A DNA stretch of 64,000 bases from Akkermansiaceae bacterium (lineage in GTDB: Bacteria > Verrucomicrobiota > Verrucomicrobiia > Verrucomicrobiales > DEV007), in NCBI GenBank assembly GCA_024233005.1, contig JACKQE010000001.1:434001-498000 (forward strand), in the 5' to 3' direction. The number at the start of each line of letters is the position of its first letter. Positions within the stretch are counted from its first letter, which is position 1. A program made the position numbers and the translations under genes. Below the pieces are notes generated by a model, which worked only from the letters and a program-made list of their open reading frames with translations, was not told where the DNA came from and made no database searches. Below are positions 1 to 10,030 of this stretch, one piece after another.

Positions 1-723
1 GGAACTGAGTCGGACCGCTTGAACGCGTTGTATGCTCACGTCTTTCAGCGGACACCCACCGTGCCAGAGGCCGCCGCCGCCGCGGCTTTCCTGAGAGATT
101 CGGAACCTACTCCGGTGACTCCTGCCACGCCCAGTCCCTGGTCGTATGGCTATGGATCCTGGGACGAGTCCATCGGCCGGGTCGCTTCTTTCACTCCGCT
201 GCCGTTCTTCAATGGCAGTGCGTGGCAAGGGGGGGAGACCTGGCCTGATGCCACGCTTGGGTGGGCGCAACTCACCGGACATGGCGGCCATCCTGGGAAC
301 GATCGTGCCCATGCCGTGATCCGGCGGTTCACGGCCCCTCGCAAAGGGAATTACAGGATTTTCTCCAAGCTCACCCATGAACCGAAAGTGGGTGATGGCA
401 TCCGTGCTTTCATCAGCCACAGCCGACTCGGAATGGTGCGGTCGACCAGTGTCCATGGTGCTGTGGAAGCGCTGGATCTTCCTTCCCTGTCTTTTGAAGT
501 CGGGGACACCCTCGATTTCATTGTCGATATCCGCGATAATCTAAACAGCGACCAATTCCTGTGGTCACCTCGGATCACGTTGGTGAATGAGGAAGGGCGA
601 ACCGGGGCCACCTTTTGGGAGACCGGGACGGACTTTACGCGCAGCGATGTGTCCCGGCTCAGTCCCTGGGCGCAGCTCGCGCAGGTATTGCTGCTTTCCA
701 ACGAGTTTCTGTTTCTTGACTGA
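1..723 (+). CDS. C-terminal part of a DUF1549/DUF1553 (PSD1-type) secreted protein, with an inserted beta-rich domain
   Basis: The reading frame is open from base 1, so the gene begins upstream of the window. The last residues (SPWAQLAQVLLLSNEFLFLD) match the end of DUF1553 proteins, whose function is unproven; they are usually exported and paired with a DUF1501 gene, which follows here after 8 bases. The paralogue at 6727-8550 goes straight from its AFL-type helix to SPWQQYAQILL. Here about 150 residues, rich in Gly, Trp and Phe with predicted beta strands, are inserted at that point. The insert looks like a jelly-roll or carbohydrate-binding-type fold, but that is inference. The family assignment is secure; substrate and partner are unknown. 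Confidence 0.8.
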   Translation, partial: GTESDRLNALYAHVFQRTPTVPEAAAAAAFLRDSEPTPVTPATPSPWSYGYGSWDESIGRVASFTPLPFFNGSAWQGGETWPDATLGWAQLTGHGGHPGNDRAHAVIRRFTAPRKGNYRIFSKLTHEPKVGDGIRAFISHSRLGMVRSTSVHGAVEALDLPSLSFEVGDTLDFIVDIRDNLNSDQFLWSPRITLVNEEGRTGATFWETGTDFTRSDVSRLSPWAQLAQVLLLSNEFLFLD

Positions 724-731
724 GAGCACCC

Positions 732-2117
732 ATGAGATTGCCGCCCCTCAACCGTCGTGATTTTCTGCACCGTTCAGGAATGGGACTGGGACTGGTGGGG
801 CTGGCGGGAATGCTGGGTCGTCCGGGTTTTGCGGCCGCTCCCTCACGAGCGGGAGCGCATACGACTCCCCGTGCCAAGCGGATCATCCATTTTTTCCTCA
901 ATGGCGGTCCCTCCCATGTCGACACTTTCGACCCCAAGCCTTCACTGGCCAAGTATGCCGGCCAAGCACTGCCGAAAACATACCGGACCGAACGAAAAAC
1001 CGGGTCGGCTTTTCCATCACCCTTCAAGTTCCGTCCCTATGGACAAAGCGGCATCGAGGTCAGCGAGTTGTTCGCCCAAACCGCCTCGCACATTGATGAC
1101 ATCGCCGTGATCCGCTCCATGGTGGCTCAGGTTCCCAACCACGAGCCTTCGCTAATGCAGATGAATTGCGGCGATGCTCTGCAAACTCGCCCCAGTCTGG
1201 GATCATGGCTGCTCTACGGGCTGGGGAATGAAGCGGAAAACCTTCCCGGGTTTGTTTCCATGTGCCCCGGAGGGCTGCCGATCAAAGGTGCAGAAAACTG
1301 GCAATCCGCTTTTCTGCCTGGAGCGTTCCAAGGTACCTACGTCGATTCCAAGCACACCGATGTCGACAAGTTGATCGAAAACATTCGCAGTCCCCACACC
1401 GCCTCAGGGGACCAGCGGCGTCAGCTCGACTTTCTGCGGGGACTCAATCAAGCCCATCGGACAGGGCGGATCGATCCGCGGCTAGACGCCCGGATTGAAA
1501 GTTTCGAGCTCGCCTTCCGCATGCAATCAGCCGCCACCGAGGCCTTTGACATCTCCGGTGAGCCTGCGGGGATTCGCCAGCTCTATGGCGACACCATTCA
1601 TGGCCGCCAGACGCTGATCGCCCGCAGGCTCATTGAGCGTGGCGTGCGAATGGTCCAACTTTGGCACGGTGCCGGGCAGCCCTGGGACAACCACGACAAG
1701 ATAGAAGAAAACCACCGGAAGCTGTCCGGTGAGATCGACCAGCCCATCGCCGCGCTTCTCACTGATTTGAAACAACGGGGATTGCTGGAGGATACGATCG
1801 TGATGTGGGGCGGGGAGTTCGGGCGCACGCCCACGGTGGAGATGAGTGGCAGCAAATCCAAACTTGGACGGGACCACAACCCCTACGGGTTCAGCGTCTG
1901 GCTCGCCGGTGGTGGCATCCGTGGCGGAACGGTCCACGGCAGTACTGATGAATTCGGCTTCGCGGCGCAGGAAAATCCCGTCTCCGTTCACGACCTCCAT
2001 GCCACGATATTGCACCTGCTCGGGCTGGATCATGAGCAACTCACGTATCGCTATGCCGGGCGCGATTTCCGGCTGACCGACGTCTACGGGGACGTCCTGC
2101 ATGACCTTCTGGCTTGA
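732..2117 (+). CDS. DUF1501 family protein, Tat-exported
   Basis: This 461-residue protein opens with NRRDFLHRSG followed by a hydrophobic Gly/Leu stretch and Ala-rich cleavage region, a twin-arginine-type signal, so it probably folds before export. DUF1501 hallmarks are present: FFLNGGPSHVDTFDPKP near residue 50, NHEPS, WGGEFGRTP, GRDHNPYGF and the terminal DLHATILHLLGLDHEQL with YRYAGRDFRLTD. The family belongs to the alkaline-phosphatase/sulfatase-like superfamily, but no activity is established. It lies 8 bases after the DUF1553 gene, the standard two-gene arrangement in Planctomycetes and Verrucomicrobia. A paralogue is encoded at 8543-9997. The ATG at 732 is the first start after the upstream stop and gives a complete signal. 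Confidence 0.93.
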   Translation: MRLPPLNRRDFLHRSGMGLGLVGLAGMLGRPGFAAAPSRAGAHTTPRAKRIIHFFLNGGPSHVDTFDPKPSLAKYAGQALPKTYRTERKTGSAFPSPFKFRPYGQSGIEVSELFAQTASHIDDIAVIRSMVAQVPNHEPSLMQMNCGDALQTRPSLGSWLLYGLGNEAENLPGFVSMCPGGLPIKGAENWQSAFLPGAFQGTYVDSKHTDVDKLIENIRSPHTASGDQRRQLDFLRGLNQAHRTGRIDPRLDARIESFELAFRMQSAATEAFDISGEPAGIRQLYGDTIHGRQTLIARRLIERGVRMVQLWHGAGQPWDNHDKIEENHRKLSGEIDQPIAALLTDLKQRGLLEDTIVMWGGEFGRTPTVEMSGSKSKLGRDHNPYGFSVWLAGGGIRGGTVHGSTDEFGFAAQENPVSVHDLHATILHLLGLDHEQLTYRYAGRDFRLTDVYGDVLHDLLA

Positions 2118-2389
2118 ACCGTCGCATCGGTCGGGATTTCCTTGGCGGACAGGATGGCGCTCTGCGTCAAATTGGCACTGGATAAGTGACAAATTGGCCC
2201 GTTCTGAGGCGACCGGGGTGTTATCCATCTTCTAGCCAGCATCAAAGGCAGCGCCATTAATGGTTTATTACCAATGAGGTAAATGCCATTCAGGTAGGCT
2301 TGGCAGTGATCCTGCAAGCAATAGACGGAACATAAATAATTCATCTGCGATGAACCGGTAATCCGATTCATCCCCAAAAACACACTGTT
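2118..2389. promoter_or_regulatory. dnaK upstream region with a repeated CAAATTGG element
   Basis: No gene is visible in these 272 bases. The octamer CAAATTGG occurs at 2168-2175 and again at 2190-2197, a 22-base period (two helical turns), and overlaps an imperfect inverted repeat TTGGCACT (2172-2179) / AGTGACAA (2185-2192). It could be an operator for the chaperone gene. A CIRCE element (TTAGCACTC-N9-GAGTGCTAA) was looked for and is absent. A TTGGCA at 2300-2305 may be a -35 box, but no good -10 lies at standard spacing. Regulation by this repeat is inference. Confidence 0.35.
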
Positions 2390-4336
2390 ATGGCAAAAAT
2401 ATTAGGCATCGACTTGGGAACCACCAACTCCTGCATGGCCATCATGGAGGGCGGTGAGCCGCTGGTTCTGGAAAATTCCGAGGGTGCTCGGACCACTCCT
2501 TCGGTGGTGGCCTTCACCAAAGACGGGGAACGCCTCGTCGGTCAGGCGGCGAAGCGGCAGGCGGTGACCAATGCCCGCAACACGATTTTCTCCGCGAAAC
2601 GGTTTATCGGCCGCAAATTCGATGAACTGAGCGACGCTGACAAAGCTCTCCCATACAAAATTGTGCGCGCTTCCAATGGGGACGCCCACATTGAGGTGGA
2701 GGTCGGCGGCGAAAAACGCGTCTACAGTCCGCAGGAAATCGCCGCCATGGTCCTGAGCAAGCTCAAGGCTGATGCCGAATCCCGCTTGGGAGAAAAGATC
2801 ACCGATGCGGTCATCACGGTGCCGGCTTATTTTAACGATTCCCAGCGCAACGCCACCAAGGCAGCCGGGGAGATTGCCGGATTAAATGTCCGCCGGATCA
2901 TCAACGAGCCAACCGCCGCCTCTCTGGCCTATGGTTTGGATAAAAAGAAAGATGAAAAGATTGCCGTTTACGACCTTGGCGGCGGCACTTTCGACATTTC
3001 CGTGCTCGACATCGGCGACGGTGTTTTTGAAGTCATGGCCACGGACGGAGACACCCGACTCGGTGGAGACGACTGGGACACCGCCATCATTGATTGGATC
3101 ATCAAGGAATTCAAAACCGAGAGCGGAATCGACCTGAGTGGACAGCCCGACGCCCTTCAGCGTATCAAGGAGGAGGCAGAAAAAGCCAAAATCGCGCTCT
3201 CTTCCTCCCAAACCTATGATCTCAGTCTGCCGTTCATCACGGCCGACCAAACCGGTCCCAAGCACATTCAGAAGACATTGACTCGGGCCAAGTTGGAGCA
3301 AATGACCGATTCCCTTTTCCAACGGACCATGGGTCCGGTACGGAACTGCCTTAAGGAATCGGGGGTCGCTACTTCGGACATTGACGAGTTGGTGCTCGTG
3401 GGTGGGATGACCCGCATGCCGAAGGTGATTGAAACGGCCAAACAACTCGCCGGAAAGGAGCCTCACAAGGGGGTTAATCCCGATGAAGTCGTCGCCGTTG
3501 GTGCGGCCATCCAGGGTGGCGTGCTGCAAGGAGACGTCAAGGATGTCCTGCTTCTGGATGTGACGCCGTTGACCTTGGCCATCGAAACCATGGGTGGCAT
3601 TGCCACGGCGATGATCGAACGCAACACAACAATTCCGGCGAAAAAGTCCCAGATTTTCTCAACCGCTGCTGACAACCAGCCTTCGGTCGATATCGTGGTT
3701 TGTCAGGGCGAACGCAAGCTGGTCAGTGATAATAAGGCGCTCGGCAAGTTTCGCCTCGATGGGATCAATCCCGCCCCGCGTGGCATGCCTCAAATTGAAG
3801 TCACTTTCGATATCGACGCCAACGGTATTCTCCATGTTTCCGCCAAGGACAAAGGCACTGGTAAGGAGCAGAAGATCTCCATCGAGGGTTCCAGCGGCCT
3901 GAGCAAAGATGATGTGGAGCGTGCCAAACGCGAAGCCGAGGAATTCGCCGAGGCGGACCGCAAACGTCTCGAGGCCATCGAAACCCGAAATCTCGCGGAT
4001 ACTTCCGTTTACCAGGTACGCAAGAGCCTCGAAGAAGTGGGCGACAAGATCAACCCCGATCAGAAGGCCGGCATTGAAAGCGCCATCGCCAAAGTTGAGG
4101 AAACTTTGCGCGGCGAAGATGTCGATGCCATGAAAGCAGCCACCGACGAACTCCAGCGCTCCATGACCGAGCTGATGGCGGCGGCCCAGGCGGCAGGAGC
4201 GGGTGCCGGACCGGCCACAGCGGGTCCTGATGCGTCCGATGCTGACGAAGGCGCCGATGCCGGTCCTCGGCAGGCCAAAGGCAAAGTGGTCGATGCCGAT
4301 TTTGAGGTCGTCGACGACGAAAAGAAAAGCGTCTGA
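2390..4336 (+). CDS. dnaK: Molecular chaperone DnaK (Hsp70)
   Basis: This is a full-length 648-residue Hsp70. The ATPase domain starts with ILGIDLGTTNS and contains VITVPAYFNDSQR, INEPTAASLAYG, YDLGGGTFD and VLVGGMTRMP. The substrate-binding domain follows (DVTPLTLAIET, ANGILHVSAKD), and the Gly/Ala-rich tail ends in VVDADFEVVDD, the usual C-terminal motif of bacterial DnaK. It binds unfolded polypeptides in an ATP cycle with DnaJ and GrpE, neither of which is encoded nearby. The gene is followed by groES and groEL on the same strand. No Shine-Dalgarno sequence precedes the ATG; the leader is A/C-rich instead. Confidence 0.99.
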   Translation: MAKILGIDLGTTNSCMAIMEGGEPLVLENSEGARTTPSVVAFTKDGERLVGQAAKRQAVTNARNTIFSAKRFIGRKFDELSDADKALPYKIVRASNGDAHIEVEVGGEKRVYSPQEIAAMVLSKLKADAESRLGEKITDAVITVPAYFNDSQRNATKAAGEIAGLNVRRIINEPTAASLAYGLDKKKDEKIAVYDLGGGTFDISVLDIGDGVFEVMATDGDTRLGGDDWDTAIIDWIIKEFKTESGIDLSGQPDALQRIKEEAEKAKIALSSSQTYDLSLPFITADQTGPKHIQKTLTRAKLEQMTDSLFQRTMGPVRNCLKESGVATSDIDELVLVGGMTRMPKVIETAKQLAGKEPHKGVNPDEVVAVGAAIQGGVLQGDVKDVLLLDVTPLTLAIETMGGIATAMIERNTTIPAKKSQIFSTAADNQPSVDIVVCQGERKLVSDNKALGKFRLDGINPAPRGMPQIEVTFDIDANGILHVSAKDKGTGKEQKISIEGSSGLSKDDVERAKREAEEFAEADRKRLEAIETRNLADTSVYQVRKSLEEVGDKINPDQKAGIESAIAKVEETLRGEDVDAMKAATDELQRSMTELMAAAQAAGAGAGPATAGPDASDADEGADAGPRQAKGKVVDADFEVVDDEKKSV

Positions 4337-4358
4337 GGCGCTCCTCCTAGTTTTCAAT

Positions 4359-4375
4359 CCCGGCTTCAAGCCGGG
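4359..4375. repeat. Palindromic hairpin in the dnaK-groES gap
   Basis: CCCGGC-TTCAA-GCCGGG is a perfect 6-bp stem 22 bases after the dnaK stop. It is not followed by a T tract, so it is a poor intrinsic terminator; it could be a weak attenuator, an mRNA-stabilising hairpin or a REP-like element. A related GAAGCCGG appears at about 4411-4418, and CTGAAG/CTTCAG arms lie further downstream, so the gap as a whole can fold strongly. Confidence 0.45.
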
Positions 4376-4493
4376 GTTTGAGATCCTGCGGAGCGCCGGC
4401 CCCCGTCTGAAGCCGGTTTCACCCGACACTTCAGGCGCAGGGACCGGCGAACCGCAGGAACCAGAAACCAACCAAAACCAACCCATAACACCC

Positions 4494-4506
4494 GAACCAA
4501 CCTAAC
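4494..4506 (+). promoter_or_regulatory. groES SD-less leader, GAACCAACCTAAC
   Basis: The bases just before the groES ATG are almost free of G (about 36 bases from 4471 hold one G) and contain no Shine-Dalgarno sequence. The 13-mer GAACCAACCTAAC that touches the ATG is repeated exactly in the rpsA leader at 44436-44448. Unstructured A/C-rich leaders can recruit ribosomes through accessibility or S1 binding, so a translation-enhancer role is plausible but inferred. Confidence 0.5.
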
Positions 4507-4803
4507 ATGGCTACCAAAATCCGTCCTCTGGGCACGCGCGTGCTCGTCAAGCGCCTCGAACCTTCGGAACTCAAGTCCGATGGTGGACTCTTCCTTCCTG
4601 ACACCGCCAAAGAAAAACCGCAGGAAGCCGAAGTCATCGCCCTCGGCACCGGCAAAAACGATGAGGGAGAAATCGTCGAGTTCTCCGTCAAAGTGGGCGA
4701 CAAAGTCCTTATCTCCAAATACGGCGGCACCGAAGTCAAGCTGAACGGGCAGGAAATGCTCATTCTCAGCGAAAGCGACATTCTTGGCGTCATCACCAAG
4801 TAA
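4507..4803 (+). CDS. groES: Co-chaperonin GroES (Hsp10)
   Basis: The 98-residue protein has normal GroES length and features: an N-terminal beta strand with IRPLGTRVLVKR, the mobile-loop region (GGLFLPDTAKEKPQEAEVIALG) and the C-terminal VLISKYGGTEVKLNGQEMLILSESDILGVI. It caps the GroEL ring in the cytoplasm to form the folding chamber. groEL begins 61 bases downstream, so the two are almost certainly co-transcribed. The start follows an A/C-rich leader with no Shine-Dalgarno sequence. Confidence 0.98.
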   Translation: MATKIRPLGTRVLVKRLEPSELKSDGGLFLPDTAKEKPQEAEVIALGTGKNDEGEIVEFSVKVGDKVLISKYGGTEVKLNGQEMLILSESDILGVITK

Positions 4804-4864
4804 GCTCCCAAGGCTTCACCCACCCCGGTATCTACCACCCTGACAATCCAAAACAAATCCCATT

Positions 4865-6478
<1,614 letters not shown>

Positions 6479-6540
6479 GGTGATACGGTTGCCGGGCGGC
6501 CTGCTGCAAAGGCAGCCCCCGGCTCCCGATAACCCTTTAA

Positions 6541-6573
6541 AGCCGGATGGATCCTTGTCCATCCGGCTTTTTT
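6541..6573 (+). terminator. Intrinsic terminator of the groES-groEL operon
   Basis: AGCCGGATGGA (6541-6551) pairs perfectly with TCCATCCGGCT (6558-6568) across a six-base loop, and a run of six T (6568-6573) follows. This is a textbook Rho-independent terminator closing the chaperone operon. Confidence 0.93.
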
Positions 6574-6660
6574 GTGGTCCAGGAATGAGACGTATCACCA
6601 AAGCGGACTCTGAGACGATGCGACCGGGAACGGTGATATGTGCTCGCCCTTGCCGGACGA

Positions 6661-6679
6661 GCGCGGCACAAGGCCGCGC
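6661..6679. repeat. GC-rich hairpin upstream of the second DUF1549 gene
   Basis: GCGCGGC-ACAAG-GCCGCGC is a perfect 7-bp stem in the gap between the groEL terminator and the next gene (start 6727). No T tract follows. It may belong to the 5' untranslated region of the DUF1549/DUF1553 gene. No gene is visible in the rest of the gap. Confidence 0.4.
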
Positions 6680-6726
6680 GCAATGACGTGTCTTGAGAAA
6701 GGGGGGGCGTCTTTTAGACTGCGCCC

Positions 6727-8550
6727 GTGTTTCGCCTTCTGACACCGGTCGTTCTTATTGCTCTGGGAGCCATCGGCTCACTTCCTGTTTTGAAGGCCGG
6801 GAATCCCCCAAGCAAGGGCGATCCGTCCCATTTCTGGTCATTCCTGCCTCCGGTTCGTCACTCTCCCCCGGCAGTCAAACATCGGGAGCGCGTTTGGACC
6901 GGGATCGATGCTTTCCTTCTGAAACCTCTCGAAGAGGCCGGGCTTAAACCGGCCTCGGCCGCCGATCGTCGGACCTGGATCCGCCGGGCGTCTTTCGATC
7001 TCACCGGATTGCCGCCGCGTCCTGAGGAGGTCGCTGCTTTCCTTGCCGATGAGTCCCCGGGGAGTGAGGAACGGCTGATCGGTCGCCTTCTTGCGTCACC
7101 CCAATTCGGCGTCCGGTGGGCTCGGCTCTGGCTGGATCTTTCCCGTTATGCTGAAGACCAGGCCCACATCGTAGGAAACAACACCGAGCTCTGCTATCCG
7201 AACGCCCCGCTCTATCGTGATTGGGTCATTGGGGCCATCAATCAGGACCTCCCCTACAACGAATTCGTCAAACGACAGCTCGCGACCGATCTCATGGAGC
7301 CGGATCGACGGGAAGAATTTGTCGCGCTCGGCTTCATGGGCCTTGGTCCCAAATATTACCGTCGGGGCGACGCCGCGGTGATGGCCGATGAGTGGGAAGA
7401 CCGTGTCGATACGCTCTGTCGCGGTCTCCTGGGGCTCACGGTGGCCTGCGCCCGCTGCCATGACCACAAATTCGACCCTGTTCCCACCGCGGATTACTAC
7501 TCATTGGCCGGTGTCTTTGCCAGCACCTCGATGTTCAATGCTCCCCTTGATCCAAGCTTGAAGCCCAAGGACGGCAAACTGAAGCCCGAGCAGGCCATTC
7601 ACATTGTGCGCGAGGAAAAACCGGTCCAGCTCGCGATTCAGATCCGGGGGGATGTTGCCTCGAAAGGCGAGGTGGTGCCCCGCCGGTTTCTCCGGGTGCT
7701 CAGTCCGGGGGGCGAGGCGCCCACTTTCACGGCGGAAAACAGCGGACGTCTGGATCTCGCCGAAGCCATCGTCTCCCGTCGCAATCCCCTTGCGGCCAGG
7801 GTTTTTGTGAACCGGGTCTGGGCCGTGATGTTTGGCCGGGCTCTGGTTGGCACCCCGAGCAACTTCGGTACGCTGGGTGAGGCTCCAACGCATCCTGCCT
7901 TGCTGGATGACCTTGCGGTGCGGTTTATGGACAATGGCTGGTCCCTGAAATGGCTGGTCCGAGAGATCGCCCTCTCCTCCTCCTACCGGCAAAGTTGTGA
8001 TGGTGACCCTGCCACCCATGTGGCAGATCCGGCGAATCTGCTCTATGGGCACATGAATCGGCGGCGGCTCCCGGTCGAAGGGCTCCGCGATGCCATGCTG
8101 AGCGCGGCGGGCAGTCTAGACGAAACCTTGGGCGGGCCTTCCTTCGAGGCATCGGATCCCGTGATGACCCGCCGCACCGTGTATGCGAGAATCAGTCGGC
8201 TCCAGGTGGATCCCTTGCTCTCGATTTTCGACTTCCCCGATCCCAATTTGCACAGTGAAAAGCGCAACGAAACCACCACTCCCCTGCAGAAGCTGTTCCT
8301 CCTCAACAGTCCTTTCATGATCCGGCAGGCGGATGCCTTGGCGGATCGCCTCGCTCGTGAAACCGGTGGAGCGCCAGACGAGGTGCGGATCCGTCGGGCC
8401 TATGAATTGGTGTATGCCCGGCCCGTCAGCGCTTCGGAACTGGCGATTGGACGGGCCTTTCTCTCCCAAGCAACGGGTGAAGGGAAGTCGCCGTGGCAAC
8501 AGTATGCCCAAATCCTGCTCTCGACCAACGAGATGCAATACCTTGATTGA
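6727..8550 (+). CDS. DUF1549/DUF1553 (PSD1-type) secreted protein
   Basis: The 607-residue product starts at GTG with a Sec-type signal (hydrophobic core followed by Ala-rich region). DUF1549 follows from about residue 50 (VDAFL-type helix, RRASFDLTGLPPRPEEV, RWLDLSRYAEDQ-like segment) with CARCHDHKFDP near residue 240. The DUF1553 part follows (NPLAARVFVNRVW, FGRALVGTPSNFGTLGEAPTHP, LSSSYRQSC, QKLFLLNSPF). The usual N-terminal cytochrome-c heme domain of long family members is missing, so this is a short form. CARCH is the only CxxCH. The DUF1501 gene overlaps its 3' end. Function of the pair is unknown. Confidence 0.9.
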   Translation: MFRLLTPVVLIALGAIGSLPVLKAGNPPSKGDPSHFWSFLPPVRHSPPAVKHRERVWTGIDAFLLKPLEEAGLKPASAADRRTWIRRASFDLTGLPPRPEEVAAFLADESPGSEERLIGRLLASPQFGVRWARLWLDLSRYAEDQAHIVGNNTELCYPNAPLYRDWVIGAINQDLPYNEFVKRQLATDLMEPDRREEFVALGFMGLGPKYYRRGDAAVMADEWEDRVDTLCRGLLGLTVACARCHDHKFDPVPTADYYSLAGVFASTSMFNAPLDPSLKPKDGKLKPEQAIHIVREEKPVQLAIQIRGDVASKGEVVPRRFLRVLSPGGEAPTFTAENSGRLDLAEAIVSRRNPLAARVFVNRVWAVMFGRALVGTPSNFGTLGEAPTHPALLDDLAVRFMDNGWSLKWLVREIALSSSYRQSCDGDPATHVADPANLLYGHMNRRRLPVEGLRDAMLSAAGSLDETLGGPSFEASDPVMTRRTVYARISRLQVDPLLSIFDFPDPNLHSEKRNETTTPLQKLFLLNSPFMIRQADALADRLARETGGAPDEVRIRRAYELVYARPVSASELAIGRAFLSQATGEGKSPWQQYAQILLSTNEMQYLD

Positions 8551-9997
8551 ACCGTTGAAAGCGCCCGCTTTTTCTCTTGCCACTCCCTTGAGCCGCCGCT
8601 CACTGCTGGCGCGTCTGGGTGGCGGATTCGGCAGTCTCGGTCTGGCTGCCGCGCTTCAGGAGGCCGGGGTTCTGAGTTCGCAGGGAGCTGCGGTCCCTCT
8701 TTCAGGCCCGGGTACCATGCCTCATTTTGCTCCCCGGGCCAAGCGGCTTCTGTTCCTCTTCATGAACGGGGGCCCGTCGCATGTCGACACCTTTGATCCC
8801 AAGCCGCTGCTGGCAAAACATGTCGGTGAGGTCCCCAAAGAGCAGGCCGAGAGGAAACAGACCACCAGCGGTTTCATGCCTTCGCCTTTCACCTTCCGCC
8901 GTCATGGCCGCAGCGGTATGGAGATCAGCGAACTTTTCCCCAGGCTGGCCGGGCATGCGGATGACCTCTGTGTGGTGCGCTCGATGCACACCGACCAGCC
9001 GAACCACGAGCCCGCGCTGCTCATCATGCAGTCGGGGAATCCCCAGCCGGTGAGACCATCCTTCGGTTCCTGGCTTTCCTATGGACTAGGGTCAGAAAAC
9101 CAGAATCTACCCTCTTACATTGCTCTGTCCGCAGGAAGGCCGGTGGTGGGGCCCCAACTCTGGTCCAGCGGTTTTCTTCCTGGGGAGCATCAGGCCACGG
9201 CGGTCGATACCAACAATCTCGCGGTCGACAAATTGATCGCCAACCTGACTCATCCTTCCCTCTCCCGATCCCAACAAAGGCACCAGCTTGATGCCCTTGG
9301 GGCTTTGAATCAATTGCATCTGGCACAGCGGCAGGATCCGGGTCCTTTGGAGGCCCAGATCAAAAGCATGGAGTTGGCCTATGCGATGCAGGCTGAGGCT
9401 TCGGTCGCCTTTGATGTCAGCAGGGAACCAGAGCCGGTGCGGGACCGGTACGGGCGCACCACGTTCGGGCAGTCCTGCCTGCTTGCCCGTCGGTTGCTGG
9501 AAGCCGGTGTCCGGGTGGTGCAGGTTTATTATGTCGACAAAGGCAACAAGCAGCCTTGGGACACACACGCGGACAATGATGGCCGTCATGAAACGCTTTG
9601 CTCTGACAGTGATCAAGCCACGGCGGCCCTTCTGACCGATCTCAAAGACCGTGGCCTGCTGGAGGACACGCTGGTGGTTTGGGGCGGGGAATTTGGTCGC
9701 ACTCCCTATTCTCAGGTGAACCAGAAAAATACCAAATCCAAGCCCGGTCGGGATCATCACCACACGGGGTTCACGACCCTGATGGCCGGTGGTGGGATCA
9801 AAGGTGGGTTCGTCCATGGGGCGACAGATGACTTCGGAATGCACGCGGTGGATCGTCCCGTGCATGTGCACGACCTCCATGCCACGATGCTCCATCAGAT
9901 GGGCATCGACCATGAGCGCCTCCTCTACCGGTATTCGGGGCGGGATTTCCGGCTCACCGATATCTACGGTGAGGTGGTGCGGGATCTCTTGGCGTGA
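8543..9997 (+). CDS. DUF1501 family protein, Tat-type signal
   Basis: About 484 residues, a clear paralogue of the protein at 732-2117: FLFMNGGPSHVDTFDPKP, NHEPALL, SFGSWLSYGLGSE, WGGEFGRTP, GRDHHHTGF, DLHATMLHQMGIDHERL and RYSGRDFRLTD. The N-terminus has SRRSLLARLGGGFGSLGL, a twin-arginine-type signal. The start is uncertain: TTG at 8543 overlaps the stop of the DUF1553 gene (translational coupling), TTG 8555 is possible, and ATG 8504 would add residues that only mirror the overlapping gene. Role unknown, presumably acting with the upstream protein in the periplasm. Confidence 0.9.
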   Translation: MIEPLKAPAFSLATPLSRRSLLARLGGGFGSLGLAAALQEAGVLSSQGAAVPLSGPGTMPHFAPRAKRLLFLFMNGGPSHVDTFDPKPLLAKHVGEVPKEQAERKQTTSGFMPSPFTFRRHGRSGMEISELFPRLAGHADDLCVVRSMHTDQPNHEPALLIMQSGNPQPVRPSFGSWLSYGLGSENQNLPSYIALSAGRPVVGPQLWSSGFLPGEHQATAVDTNNLAVDKLIANLTHPSLSRSQQRHQLDALGALNQLHLAQRQDPGPLEAQIKSMELAYAMQAEASVAFDVSREPEPVRDRYGRTTFGQSCLLARRLLEAGVRVVQVYYVDKGNKQPWDTHADNDGRHETLCSDSDQATAALLTDLKDRGLLEDTLVVWGGEFGRTPYSQVNQKNTKSKPGRDHHHTGFTTLMAGGGIKGGFVHGATDDFGMHAVDRPVHVHDLHATMLHQMGIDHERLLYRYSGRDFRLTDIYGEVVRDLLA

Positions 9998-10030
9998 GGG
10001 TGGTATCCCTGCCCTCATGGGGGCGCCGAA

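Noticed and set aside
2118..2389. CIRCE-type HrcA operator before dnaK
   Set aside because: No TTAGCACTC-N9-GAGTGCTAA match even allowing a few changes.
4337..4506. Intrinsic terminator after dnaK
   Set aside because: The hairpin at 4359-4375 lacks a T tract; dnaK could be co-transcribed with groES.
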